A stretch of DNA of 64,000 nt from Streptomyces sp. SCUT-3. Lineage in GTDB: Bacteria; Actinomycetota; Actinomycetes; Streptomycetales; Streptomycetaceae. Shown one piece after another: positions 26,828 through 34,935 of this stretch; position 1 is the first letter of the stretch; each line of letters begins with the position of its first letter. Location: contig NZ_CP046907.1 of the NCBI RefSeq assembly GCF_014083985.1, positions 5,962,501-6,026,500 on the forward strand, in the 5' to 3' direction. The notes beneath the pieces were generated by a model that saw only the letters and a list, made by a program, of their open reading frames with translations, was not told the DNA's origin and made no database searches. Both the position numbers and the translations under genes were made by a program.

Positions 26828-27412
26828 TCAGCCGGTGAAGAGCTCGGCCAGGGTCCAGACGGCCAGGCCCAGCATGCACAGGCCGCCGATGCGCTGGACG
26901 GTCTTGAGGGGGACCCGCTTGGCGATGAAGCGGCCCGCGAGCAGGGCGAGGGCCGAGACGCTCATGAGCGCGGCGGCGGAGCCGACCGCGGTGGACCAGG
27001 GGTCGTTGGCGGCGGCCAGGTTGGCGGTGGTGATCTGGGTCAGGTCGCCCCACTCGCTGATGAACACGGCCGTGAAGGCGGTGGAGTACACCGGCCAGAA
27101 CCCGGTCACGGGTGCGCCGCCGGAGTCCTCCTCCCCGTCGGCGCCACCGCCGCGCAGCAGCATGAACGCGCCGAAGGCGAACAGCGAGGCGGAGACCAGC
27201 TTCACGCTCCAGTCGGGCAGCAGGCCCAGCAGCCCGCCGGCGCCCACCGCGATCGCGACGTGGACGACGAACGCGGTCGCGGTGCCGAACCAGACGTACA
27301 GGGGGCGCATGCGGGTGCCCATGGCCAGCGACGCGAACATCGTCTTGTCGGGGAGTTCGGCGAGGAAGATCAACCCGAAGGCGGTGACGGCCGCAAGGGG
27401 CGCGAAAGTCAT
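26828..27412 (-). CDS. TMEM165/GDT1 (UPF0016) family divalent cation transporter
   Basis: The product is 194 residues with six membrane helices in two repeats. Each repeat carries the family motif E-x-G/P-D-K/L-T: FLAELPDKTMFASLAMG in helix 1 and FISEWGDLTQITTANLAA in helix 4. GDT1-family proteins move Mn2+ (and Ca2+) with H+ exchange; bacterial members (MneA, Mnx) export manganese. A yybP-ykoY riboswitch stands upstream, which makes Mn2+ the most likely substrate. The start ATG 27412 lies 128 nt after the aptamer. CorA is encoded upstream on the same strand. Confidence 0.9.
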   Translation of the reverse strand: MTFAPLAAVTAFGLIFLAELPDKTMFASLAMGTRMRPLYVWFGTATAFVVHVAIAVGAGGLLGLLPDWSVKLVSASLFAFGAFMLLRGGGADGEEDSGGAPVTGFWPVYSTAFTAVFISEWGDLTQITTANLAAANDPWSTAVGSAAALMSVSALALLAGRFIAKRVPLKTVQRIGGLCMLGLAVWTLAELFTG

Positions 27413-27540
27413 TCCGGTGGCTTTCTGTCGGGGCCGGGCCCGGGACTTCGCGCAACACCCGGAGGGCGGCGGGAGGACCACTCGGCCCGGCACGATGGGG
27501 TGGTTGCCGCCCACCCGGGGTGGGCATGCCGTGCCGTGGC

Positions 27541-27644
27541 CGAAGGTCTCGTCCACCGCCGCGCTCCGCGCGGCGGCCCGGCGGCCGGGCCCCCTGAGGG
27601 GCCAGTATGTCGACCGGCCGGTGTTTCGGGACTACTCCCCTTCG
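27541..27644 (-). ncRNA. yybP-ykoY manganese riboswitch
   Basis: Read on the minus strand, the three conserved blocks of this aptamer occur in order: AAGGGGAGUAG (27632-27642), GACAUACUGG (27602-27611) and GAGACCUUCGG (27540-27550). CGAAGG (27644-27639) pairs with CCUUCG (27546-27541) to close P1, and GC-rich hairpins fill the space between. The class senses Mn2+ by cross-helix docking of the two loops and usually turns expression on. A GCCCACC/GGTGGGC hairpin lies downstream at about 27512-27528. The controlled gene is a GDT1-type transporter, a known partner of this riboswitch. Confidence 0.85.
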
Positions 27645-27756
27645 CTCCGGCAAGGGTACCCGACCCCGCCACCCGGCCCCATCGTCGGCCCTGCCACCCC
27701 GCCACCCCGCCACCCCGCCCCGGCGCCGTCGGCGGGATCCGCCCGCCGGGGCGCGC

Positions 27757-28779
27757 TCAGAGCCAGTTGCGGCGCTTGAACACCACGTAGAGCGAGACGA
27801 CGAGCACGGAGATCACGACGGTGCTGGCGAGGAAGCCGGACGTCCTGCCGATCCCCGGGTAGGCCACGTTCATGCCGAACCACCCCGTCACCGCCGTCGG
27901 CACCGCGATGATCCCCGCCCAGCCGGTGAGCTTCTTCATCACGGTGTTCAGCCGGGCGTCCTGCAGGGCGAGGTTCGTCTCGAAGACCGTCGTCACCATC
28001 TCGCGCAGCGACTCCGTCCACTCCCACGCCCGCAGGGTGTGGTCGTACAGGTCGGCGTACCAGCCGTCGAGCTCGCCGCCGAGGCCGTGGAGGTCCGCGC
28101 GGTGCCGCACCACCGCGCCGACCACGTCGCGCATCGGCAGCACGACGCGGCGCAGCCCGACGAGTTCCTTGCGCAGCCGGTAGGTGCGCTGCTGCAGCAC
28201 GCGGGGGGAGGAGGTCTCGTCGAACAGGCCGTCCTCGAGCGACTCGATCATCTCGTCCATCACCCGGACGGTGTCGAGGTGCCCGTCCACGACGACGTCG
28301 AGGAGCCCGTGGAGCAGCGCTCCGGGGCCGTTCTCCGGAAGGTAGCCGTGGTCCTGCCAGCGCCGCACCACCTCGTCCGTGTCGAAGCGGTCGTCGTGGC
28401 GGACGGTCACCACGCCGTTGGGCAGGACGAACGCGGAGACCCGGCTGGTCTCCAGCCGCGACTCGATCCTGCCGGGCCCCGGATCGCCGTCGGCCTCCAG
28501 TCGCGTGGCGTACACGGTGACGAACGTGTGCGACGCGTGCCGCGTCGCCTTCGGCCGCTCCGTGGAGGCCAGGGCGTCCTCGACCGCGTGCCGGTCCAGC
28601 GAGAGCTCGTCGGCCAGGGCGCCCAGCGTCCTGCCGTCCGGGGCGCACAGGTCGACCCAGACGAGCGCGCCCTCCTCCTGGAGGCAGTCGGAGACCTTCT
28701 CCAGGGGGAAGCCCTCGACGACCTCCCCTCCGCGGCGCCACATCATCGTGCGCACGCCGCAGGAGACCTCATTGCTCAT
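27757..28779 (-). CDS. corA: CorA family magnesium/cobalt transporter
   Basis: The product is 340 residues. A long cytoplasmic funnel domain is rich in charged helices (residues 1-270). Two C-terminal helices follow, the first ending with the signature GMN (VTGWFGMNVAYPGIG, about 303), the second VVISVLVVSLYVVFK before KRRNWL. CorA pentamers import Mg2+, and some move Co2+ or Ni2+. ATG 28779 begins MSNEVSCGV. It lies upstream of the riboswitch-controlled GDT1 gene, so both may be partly co-transcribed. Confidence 0.9.
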   Translation of the reverse strand: MSNEVSCGVRTMMWRRGGEVVEGFPLEKVSDCLQEEGALVWVDLCAPDGRTLGALADELSLDRHAVEDALASTERPKATRHASHTFVTVYATRLEADGDPGPGRIESRLETSRVSAFVLPNGVVTVRHDDRFDTDEVVRRWQDHGYLPENGPGALLHGLLDVVVDGHLDTVRVMDEMIESLEDGLFDETSSPRVLQQRTYRLRKELVGLRRVVLPMRDVVGAVVRHRADLHGLGGELDGWYADLYDHTLRAWEWTESLREMVTTVFETNLALQDARLNTVMKKLTGWAGIIAVPTAVTGWFGMNVAYPGIGRTSGFLASTVVISVLVVSLYVVFKRRNWL

Positions 28780-28879
28780 ACCGGCAAGTCTGCCCCATGC
28801 CCCGGTACTACCCTCGGGCGCCTCCGGGGCCGGGCCGGGCCGGGCGCCCGCGGCCGCCGGGCGCCCCCGTCGTGCGCCG

Positions 28880-29005
28880 TCAGGCCTCGGTGCCTCCGGG
28901 GCCGGCCCAGTCGGTGCCGGTGCCGTCGGCCGGCTCTGCGGCCGTCTCCCGCTGCTCCTCCTCCGGGGCGTCGGAGTCCGTGGTGTTCATCCGGTCTGCG
29001 TCCAT
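28880..29005 (-). CDS. Small acidic ORF (41 aa)
   Basis: ATG 29005 is preceded by GGGGGAG at 6 nt and opens a 41-residue frame (MDADRMNTTDSDAPEEEQRE, and so on) ending WAGPGGTEA. It is strongly acidic with no cysteines. Third-position G/C bias and the good ribosome-binding site support translation. I recognise no family. It fills an otherwise empty 325-bp gap between corA and the MarR gene. Confidence 0.45.
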   Translation of the reverse strand: MDADRMNTTDSDAPEEEQRETAAEPADGTGTDWAGPGGTEA

Positions 29006-29104
29006 CGTCGTCTCCCCCGTGCGCGGGACCACCGGTTGGTCCCTCCGTACATCAGGGCGGCCGACCCCGGCCGAAGGTTGCGCCGGGCGCTCCCGCCGTG
29101 CGCC

Positions 29105-29578
29105 TCAGTCCACGTCGACGTGGTCGAAGAGCTCGAGCATCCGGCCGAGCACCCGGGTGCAGGCCGCCACGTCGGATTCGGTGAGGTCGCCGCCGGTCTG
29201 CCGCAGCAGGGCGTGCTCGCGGGCGGTCAGCGCGTCGATGGCGGCCCTGCCGTCGTCGGTCAGCCGCACCAGCGGGGACCGTTTGTGGGCGGGGTTGGGG
29301 ACGGTCTCGACCAGGTTCCGCGCCGCGGCGTCGTTGACCGTGCGCTGCACGAACTGCCGGCTCAGCGCCTGGGCGCGGCCCATCTGGGGGACCGTCATGG
29401 GGCCGTTCCCGCGCAGCAGGTCCAGTACGGCCCGCACGCCCACGGACAGCCCTTCGGTCGGCGCGTTCCGCTCCACCGCGCGCAGCACCCGCCGGTACAG
29501 CGGGCCCACGAGGGCGAAGACGTCCGTGAGCCGGTGGGCGAGCTCGTCGGGAGGGAGGGGAGGCTCTGCGTCGTTCAC
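29105..29578 (-). CDS. MarR family transcriptional regulator
   Basis: The product is 157 residues. The winged helix is GVRAVLDLLRGNGPMTVPQM followed by QALSRQFVQRTVNDAAARNL and the wing VPNPAHKRSPLVRLTDDG. Long flanking helices form the dimer interface. MarR proteins are repressors released by phenolics, oxidants or drugs. Divergent from an alpha/beta hydrolase gene with two related 17-bp dyads in the 57-bp gap, so it probably represses both. Confidence 0.87.
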   Translation of the reverse strand: MNDAEPPLPPDELAHRLTDVFALVGPLYRRVLRAVERNAPTEGLSVGVRAVLDLLRGNGPMTVPQMGRAQALSRQFVQRTVNDAAARNLVETVPNPAHKRSPLVRLTDDGRAAIDALTAREHALLRQTGGDLTESDVAACTRVLGRMLELFDHVDVD

Positions 29579-29588
29579 CCCACCAGGA

Positions 29589-29636
29589 TGACACCCCGGT
29601 TGCCAACCCGGCGCAAGAATGACACCTTGGTTGTCA
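29589..29636. promoter_or_regulatory. Two MarR-type operator dyads
   Basis: Site 1 (29589-29605, TGACACCCCGGTTGCCA) and site 2 (29620-29636, TGACACCTTGGTTGTCA) share 14 of 17 bases and are 31 bp apart, three helical turns. Site 2 reaches the first base of the hydrolase ATG. Confidence 0.6.
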
Positions 29637-30463
29637 TGAATGCTGTTTCTGACGTGTTCTCACTCGAGACCGGAGACGCCGTCCTCGCCTACCGCGACGT
29701 CGGCACGGGTCCGCTGCTGGTGCTGCTGCACGGCGGTTTCCTGGACCACGGCATGTGGGACGACCAGGTGGCCTCCCTCGCCGAGGACTTCCGGGTGGTC
29801 GCGCCGGACGCCCGCGGGCACGGTGCGTCCTCCAACGCGGACGGACCGTTCCGCTTCACCGACGACCTCGCGGCGCTGCTGCGCCACCTCGACGCCGGCC
29901 CCGCGGTCCTCGTCGGGCTGTCGATGGGCGGGGGCACCGCGGTGGACACCGCGCTGGAACACCCCGACCTGGTGCGGGCGCTGGTCGTCAGCGGCGTCGG
30001 GACCAGTGAACCCGAGTTCCGGGATCCCTGGTCGAAGGAGGTGCTGGCCAGTTGGGGCCGCGCACTGGCCGCCGGTGACGTCGAGGGCTGGGTCGAGGCG
30101 TTCCTGCTGATGGCGGCGGGGCCGCACCGCACGCTCGACGACGTCGACCCGGACGTCGTGCGGCGACTGCGGGAGGCGGCCGTGCGGACGATCACCAAGC
30201 ACACCGCCGACGAGCCGGTGTGGTCCGTGCCCGTGACCGGCACCTGGGAGCGGGCGCGGGGGATCACGGTCCCGGTGCTGGCGGTCAACGGCGGCCTCGA
30301 CAGCGACGACCACATCGGCATGGCCGAACGCCTCGTGCGCACCGTCGCCGACGGCCGGGCGGCGACCGTCGAGGGCACCGCCCACTACCCCAACATGGAG
30401 CGCCCGGACGCCTTCGACGCGATCCTCCGGGACTTCCTGCAGGCCGTCCTCCGGGAGGAGTGA
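29636..30463 (+). CDS. Alpha/beta hydrolase
   Basis: The product is 275 residues. Features: LLVLLHGGFLDHGMWDDQ (oxyanion hole), APDARGHGASS, the nucleophile elbow GLSMGGG (about 95), the Asp region AVNGGLDSDDH (about 220) and the catalytic His in EGTAHYPNMERPD (about 250). This is the usual order for haloperoxidase-like or lactonase-like hydrolases. No signal peptide. The start ATG 29636 lies directly on operator site 2, so repression by the divergent MarR protein would be tight. Substrate unknown. Confidence 0.87.
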   Translation: MNAVSDVFSLETGDAVLAYRDVGTGPLLVLLHGGFLDHGMWDDQVASLAEDFRVVAPDARGHGASSNADGPFRFTDDLAALLRHLDAGPAVLVGLSMGGGTAVDTALEHPDLVRALVVSGVGTSEPEFRDPWSKEVLASWGRALAAGDVEGWVEAFLLMAAGPHRTLDDVDPDVVRRLREAAVRTITKHTADEPVWSVPVTGTWERARGITVPVLAVNGGLDSDDHIGMAERLVRTVADGRAATVEGTAHYPNMERPDAFDAILRDFLQAVLREE

Positions 30464-30470
30464 CGCCCGG

Positions 30471-30515
30471 CTGCGGTCCCGGACCGGCCGACGGCCGACC
30501 GGTTCGGGACCGCAG
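30471..30515 (+). terminator. Hairpin terminator after the hydrolase gene
   Basis: A 17-bp stem with one G-U pair (30471-30487 with 30499-30515). Confidence 0.65.
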
Positions 30516-30570
30516 TCACAACCGCAGCCGCAGCCGCAGCCGCTCCCCGCCTCCTCCGTCGTCGCGCTCT

Positions 30571-30663
30571 TGGAGCATTGCTCAAGTAGTGCATCCCCAA
30601 AAAAGATGGGGATGCACTCAGTCCCGGCCTCCGTTTAGAGTGGTGCTCAAACAGGAGGTGTGG
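30571..30663 (+). promoter_or_regulatory. Urease promoter region with AT-rich hairpin
   Basis: A 12-bp perfect inverted repeat (30588-30599 with 30607-30618) has an A-rich loop. Next to it lies the dyad GAGCATTGCTC (30573-30583). A TAGAGT -10-like box is at about 30636, and AGGAGG (30653-30658) precedes the GTG at 30668. The hairpin is either an operator or a terminator for incoming transcription. Confidence 0.5.
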
Positions 30664-30667
30664 TGAC

Positions 30668-31351
30668 GTGCGACTGACCCCCACGGAACGCGACAGGCTG
30701 CTGCTCTTCGGCGCCGCCGAGCTCGCCCGGACCCGCCGGGCCCGCGGGCTGCGGCTCAACGTCCCCGAGGCGACCGCCCTGATCGCGGACACCGTCTGCG
30801 AGGCGGCCCGCGACGGCCGGCGGCTCGCGGAGGCGATCGAGGCGGCCCGCTCGGTCCTCGGCCCCGGCGACGTCCTGCCCGGGGTCGCCGACATCGTGAC
30901 CGAGGTGCAGGTGGAGGCCGTCTTCGACGACGGCACCCGGCTCGCGGTGGTCACCGACCCGATCGGCGGCGGCGGGGGAGAGGACGCCCCGGGCGCGCTG
31001 TTGCCGGGCCCCGCGCACGCCGAACCGGAACCGGCCCTCGTGCTGACCGTGCGGAACACCGCCGCCGTGCCCGTCGGCGTCACCTCGCACTTCCACTTCT
31101 TCGAGGCCAACCCGCGCCTGCGGTTCGACCGCGCGGCGGCCTACGGCATGAGGCTGTGCGTCCCGGCCGGCTCTTCGGCGCGCTTCGACCCGGGCGGGGA
31201 GACCGAGGTCGGGCTCGTGCCGATCGGCGGGGACCGGGTCGCGGTCGGCTTCGCGGGCCTGGTCGACGGCCCGCTGGACGCGCCCGGCGCGAAGGAGGAG
31301 GCGCTGCGCAGGGCGGCGGCCTGCGGCTACCTGGGCGCGGAGGAGGCGTGA
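30668..31351 (+). CDS. ureA: Urease gamma-beta fusion subunit
   Basis: The product is 227 residues. The first 100 are UreA/gamma ([20 protein letters not shown], then [12 protein letters not shown]). The last 110 are UreB/beta ([20 protein letters not shown], then [20 protein letters not shown]). The two are joined by a Gly-rich linker (GGGGGED). Such fusions occur in actinobacterial ureases. With UreC it forms the nickel enzyme that hydrolyses urea to ammonia and carbamate. AGGAGG precedes GTG 30668. Its stop overlaps the UreC start as TGATG. Confidence 0.9.
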   Translation: MRLTPTERDRLLLFGAAELARTRRARGLRLNVPEATALIADTVCEAARDGRRLAEAIEAARSVLGPGDVLPGVADIVTEVQVEAVFDDGTRLAVVTDPIGGGGGEDAPGALLPGPAHAEPEPALVLTVRNTAAVPVGVTSHFHFFEANPRLRFDRAAAYGMRLCVPAGSSARFDPGGETEVGLVPIGGDRVAVGFAGLVDGPLDAPGAKEEALRRAAACGYLGAEEA

Positions 31352-33033
31352 TGGACCCGTACGCGTACGCCTCCGTGCACGGCCCCCGCGCGGGCGACCG
31401 GGTCCGGCTCGGCGACTCCGGGCTGGTCGTGCGGGTCGAGTCCGACGCGCAGCTGCCGGGCGACGAGTTCCTGGCCGGATTCGGCAAGACGGCCCGCGAC
31501 GGCCTGCACCTGAAGGCCGCCGCCGTGCGCGAGACCTGCGACGTCGTGATCAGCAACGTGCTCGTCCTCGACGCCGTGCAGGGCATCCGCAAGATGTCGG
31601 TCGGCATCCGCGAGGGGCGCATCCACGCCCTCGGACGGGCCGGGAACCCGGACACCCTCGACGACGTGGACGTGGTCGTCGGCACGGGCACCTCGATCGT
31701 CTCCGGCGAGGGCCTGATCGCCACCGCCGGCGCCGTCGACACCCACGTGCACCTGCTGTCGCCGCGCGTCATGGAGGCGTCGCTCGCCTCCGGGGTCACC
31801 ACGATCGTCGGCCAGGAGTTCGGCCCTGTGTGGGGCGTCGGCGTCAACTCGCCCTGGGCGCTGCGCCACGCCTTCAACGCCTTCGACGCCTGGCCCGTCA
31901 ACATCGGCTTCCTGGCCCGCGGTTCGTCCTCGCACCCCGCCCCGCTGGTGGAGGCGCTCGCCGAGGGCGGCGCCTGCGGTTTCAAGGTCCACGAGGACAT
32001 GGGCGCGCACGCCAGGGCACTGGACACGGCGCTGCGGGTCGCGGAGGAGCACGACGTGCAGGTCGCCCTGCACAGCGACGGACTGAACGAGTGCCTGGCC
32101 GTCGAGGACACCCTGCGCGTGCTGGAGGGCCGCACCGTCCACGCCTTCCACATCGAGGGCTGCGGCGGCGGCCACGTCCCCGACGTGCTCCGGATGGCCG
32201 GGGTGCCGAACGTCATCGGCTCCTCCACCAACCCCACCCTGCCCTTCGGGCGCGACGCGATCGCCGAGCACCACGGGATGATCGTCTCCGTCCACGGACT
32301 CAAGCCCGACCTGCCGGGCGACGCGGCCATGGCCCGCGACCGGATCAGGGCCGGGACGATGGGCGCCGAGGACGTCCTGCACGACCTCGGCGCGATCGGC
32401 ATCACCTCCTCGGACGCCCAGGGCATGGGGCGGGCCGGCGAGACCGTGCGCCGCACCCTCGCCGTGGCGGGGAGGATGAAGGCCGTACTGGGCCCGCTGG
32501 AGGGCGACGGGGACTGCGACGACAACGCCCGCGTCCTGCGCTACCTGGCGAAGCTGACGATCAACCCGGCGATCGCCCACGGCCTCGCGCACGAGATCGG
32601 CTCGATCGAGGTCGGCAAGCTCGCCGACATCGTGCTGTGGCGCCCGGAGTTCTTCGGCGCGAAGCCGCAGCTCGTCCTGAAGTCGGGCTTCCCGGCGTAC
32701 GGGGTGACCGGCGACCCGAACGCCGCCACCGACACCTGCGAACCGCTCGTCCTCGGACCGCAGTTCGGTGCGCACGGCGCGACGGCGGCCGACCTGTCGG
32801 TGGCCTTCGTCTCGGACGCGGCCGCGCAGGCGGGCGCCGACGCGATGCCCACCCGCCGCCGCAGGGTCGCCGTGCGCGGCACCCGCGGCATCGGCCCGGC
32901 CGACCTGCACCTCAACTCCCGCCTCGGCGACGTGGCCGTGGACGCCCGCACCGGGCTGGTCACCCTCGACGGCGAACCGGTCCGCTCCGACCCCGCCGAC
33001 ACCGTCCCCCTCAACCGCCTCTACTTCCTGTGA
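31351..33033 (+). CDS. ureC: Urease alpha subunit (divergent, no accessory genes nearby)
   Basis: The product is 560 residues. Nickel-site residues are present: H-x-H in [10 protein letters not shown] (about 131), the carbamylated Lys in GFKVHEDMG (about 211), His in ALHSDGLNE and GGGHVPD, and Asp in [10 protein letters not shown] (about 353). The active-site flap differs from the usual MVCHHLDP: here it is VSVHGLKP, so the flap Cys is Val and the second His is Gly, while the catalytic His is kept. No ureD, E, F or G is in the window, so maturation must use genes elsewhere. This matches a second, divergent urease type seen in streptomycetes; urea hydrolysis is likely but not certain. Confidence 0.88.
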   Translation: MDPYAYASVHGPRAGDRVRLGDSGLVVRVESDAQLPGDEFLAGFGKTARDGLHLKAAAVRETCDVVISNVLVLDAVQGIRKMSVGIREGRIHALGRAGNPDTLDDVDVVVGTGTSIVSGEGLIATAGAVDTHVHLLSPRVMEASLASGVTTIVGQEFGPVWGVGVNSPWALRHAFNAFDAWPVNIGFLARGSSSHPAPLVEALAEGGACGFKVHEDMGAHARALDTALRVAEEHDVQVALHSDGLNECLAVEDTLRVLEGRTVHAFHIEGCGGGHVPDVLRMAGVPNVIGSSTNPTLPFGRDAIAEHHGMIVSVHGLKPDLPGDAAMARDRIRAGTMGAEDVLHDLGAIGITSSDAQGMGRAGETVRRTLAVAGRMKAVLGPLEGDGDCDDNARVLRYLAKLTINPAIAHGLAHEIGSIEVGKLADIVLWRPEFFGAKPQLVLKSGFPAYGVTGDPNAATDTCEPLVLGPQFGAHGATAADLSVAFVSDAAAQAGADAMPTRRRRVAVRGTRGIGPADLHLNSRLGDVAVDARTGLVTLDGEPVRSDPADTVPLNRLYFL

Positions 33034-33044
33034 GGAACCCCTCC

Positions 33045-34072
33045 ATGACCCCGCCCGCCTTCCGCATGCCCGCCGAGTGGGAACCGCACGAGCGCACCTG
33101 GATGGCCTGGCCCCGCCCCAACCCCACCTTCGCCGGAGCCGGGGAGCTGGCCGCCGCCCGTGAGGCCTGGGCCGCGGTGGCCCGCGCCGTGCGCCGATTC
33201 GAGCCGGTGACGGTGGTCGCGGCGCCCGGGACTCCGCGTCCGCCCGCGAACTGCTCGGCCCCGGCGTCGACCTGGTCGAACGCCCCCTGGACGACGCGTG
33301 GATGCGCGACATCGGCCCCACCTTCGTCACCGACGGCGACGCACTCGCGGCCGTCGACTGGACGTTCAACGGCTGGGGGGCGGCCGACTGGGCGCGCTGG
33401 GAGCACGACGCGGCGATCGCCCGCGAGGTCGCGGGCCTCGCGGAGGTCCCCGTCCTCTCCTCCCCGCTCGTCAACGAGGGCGGCGGCATCCACGTCGACG
33501 GCGAGGGAACCGTCCTGCTCACCGACACCGTCCAGCTCGGCCCCGAACGCAACCCGGGGTGGAGCCGCGAGGAGGTCGAGGCCGAGATCCACGCCCGTCT
33601 CGGCACGACGAAGGCGATATGGCTGCCGCGCGGGCTGACCGCCGACTACGGCCGGTACGGCACGCGCGGCCACGTCGACATCGTCGCCGCCTTCGCCCGC
33701 CCGGGCGTCGTCGTCGCCCACACCCAGCCCGACCCGTCCCACCCCGACCACGAGCCCTGCCGGGCCAATGTGGAACTGCTGCGGTCGCAGACGGACGCCC
33801 GCGGCCGCCGCCTGGAGGTGGTCGAGGTCCCTGCCCCCACGGTCCTGCGGGAGGACGGGGAGTGGGTCGACCACTCCTACATCAACCACTACCTCTGCAA
33901 CGGCGGCGTCGTGCTGTGCGCCTTCGGCGACCCGCGCGACGAGACCGCGGCCGGCGTCTTCCGCCGCCTCTTCCCGGACCGGGAGGTCGTCCAGGTCGAC
34001 GCCCGCCCGATCTTCGCCGGAGGCGGCGGCGTCCACTGCATCACCCAGCAGCAGCCCAGGGTGCGCGGGTGA
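33045..34072 (+). pseudogene. aguA: Agmatine deiminase, single-base deletion in a G run
   Basis: From ATG 33045 the frame gives [17 protein letters not shown], the family N-terminus, up to VTVVAAPG. It then breaks at GGG 33228-33230. One extra G restores the join [15 protein letters not shown] and the rest: [41 protein letters not shown] and the catalytic Cys near the end in GGGGVHCITQQQP. The repaired protein has 342 residues, the normal length. The enzyme turns agmatine into N-carbamoylputrescine and ammonia. It follows ureC by 11 bp with its own GAGG site, so it is probably co-transcribed with urease. Confidence 0.85.
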
Positions 34073-34089
34073 TCGGGTAGAACGTAGGG

Positions 34090-34242
34090 GTGAACCCACC
34101 GCTTCCCGCCCACGGCATCCCCACCCCCGGGGCCCGTCACCACATGAACCACGGCCACAGCCACGCCCACGGTCACGGCCACGGCCACGGATCCGGCGCG
34201 TCCCGGGGCGGCGCCCTCCCGGACGGGGAGGCCGCCGCGTGA
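34090..34242 (+). CDS. Histidine-rich 50-aa ORF, possible metal-binding peptide
   Basis: GTG 34090 opens a 50-residue frame with ten histidines. The core is MNHGHSHAHGHGHGHGSG (residues 19-36), an alternating His/Gly-Ser-Ala array like the Ni-storage tails of UreE, HypB and SlyD. The stop overlaps the next gene as GTGA, a strong sign of translational coupling. A TAGAAC box lies 7 nt before the GTG, so it may be leaderless. Position after urease genes suggests nickel or zinc binding; this is inference, and the frame is short enough that chance cannot be excluded. Confidence 0.55.
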   Translation: MNPPLPAHGIPTPGARHHMNHGHSHAHGHGHGHGSGASRGGALPDGEAAA

Positions 34243-34862
34243 CTCCGCCCGCACGGCGGCGCACCCCCGCGCCGCCCCGGGAGAAGGTCTTCGCCGCAGC
34301 CATGGCGACCGTCGCCGAACGCGGGCTCGACGGGCTCACCATGGCCGGGCTCGGCCGCGAGGTCGGGATGAGCAGCGGCCACCTCCTCTACTACTTCCGC
34401 ACCAAGGACGAGCTCCTGCTGCAGACCCTGGAGTGGAGCGAGGGCCGCCTGGGCGCCGAGCGCGGTGCGCTGCTGTCCCGGCGGGCGCCGGTGCGGGAGC
34501 GCCTGGACGCGTACGTCGGCCTCTACGTGCCCGACGGGCCCCGCGACCCGCACTGGACCCTGTGGCTGGAGGTCTGGAACCGGTCGCAGAACGCCGGTGA
34601 CGACGCGCGCGCCCGCCAGGCCGCCATCGAGGGGGCCTGGCACCGCGACCTGGCGGCCCTCCTCGCCGAGGGCGTCTCGCGCGGGGAGCTGCGTGCCGTG
34701 GACCCGGACCGCTCCGCCACCCGGCTGCGCGCCCTGCTGGACGGCTTCAGCGTCCACGTCGCGGTCGGCCTGCCGGGCACCGGGCGGGCGCAGGCCCTCG
34801 CCCACGTGCGGGAGTTCGTCGAGGAGACGCTGCTGCCCGCCGGCACGTCCGCCGACCGGTGA
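34239..34862 (+). CDS. TetR family transcriptional regulator
   Basis: The product is 207 residues. The HTH is at 18-60 (VFAAAMATVAERGLDGLTMA, then GREVGMSSGHLLYYFRTKDE). The C-terminal ligand domain has LYVPDGPRDPHWTLWLEVWN, the layout of the TetR subgroup (BetI/YjdC-like C domain) common in actinobacteria next to amine or polyamine genes. The GTG 34239 start overlaps the His-rich ORF by 4 bp. Target probably the urease/agmatine deiminase transcript; inferred from position. Confidence 0.85.
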   Translation: MTPPARRRTPAPPREKVFAAAMATVAERGLDGLTMAGLGREVGMSSGHLLYYFRTKDELLLQTLEWSEGRLGAERGALLSRRAPVRERLDAYVGLYVPDGPRDPHWTLWLEVWNRSQNAGDDARARQAAIEGAWHRDLAALLAEGVSRGELRAVDPDRSATRLRALLDGFSVHVAVGLPGTGRAQALAHVREFVEETLLPAGTSADR

Positions 34863-34935
34863 CGCACCCGTTGCGCGGGCCGGGGAGCAGGTCCGCCGCC
34901 GCGGGGTAGGGGAGGGCGGAGGGCAGGAGGGGCCG

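Noticed and set aside
31351-33033. UreC as a non-urease amidohydrolase such as dihydropyrimidinase
   Set aside because: The carbamylated Lys, GGGHVPD and SSD-x-Q-x-MGR blocks and the adjacent UreAB fusion are urease-specific; only the flap differs.
33228-33302. Agmatine deiminase as two separate genes, the second starting at ATG 33302
   Set aside because: One base restores a single normal-length enzyme with conserved residues across the join.
31327-33606. A 759-codon minus-strand frame opposite ureC
   Set aside because: ureC is certain on the plus strand; the antisense product has no recognisable motif.
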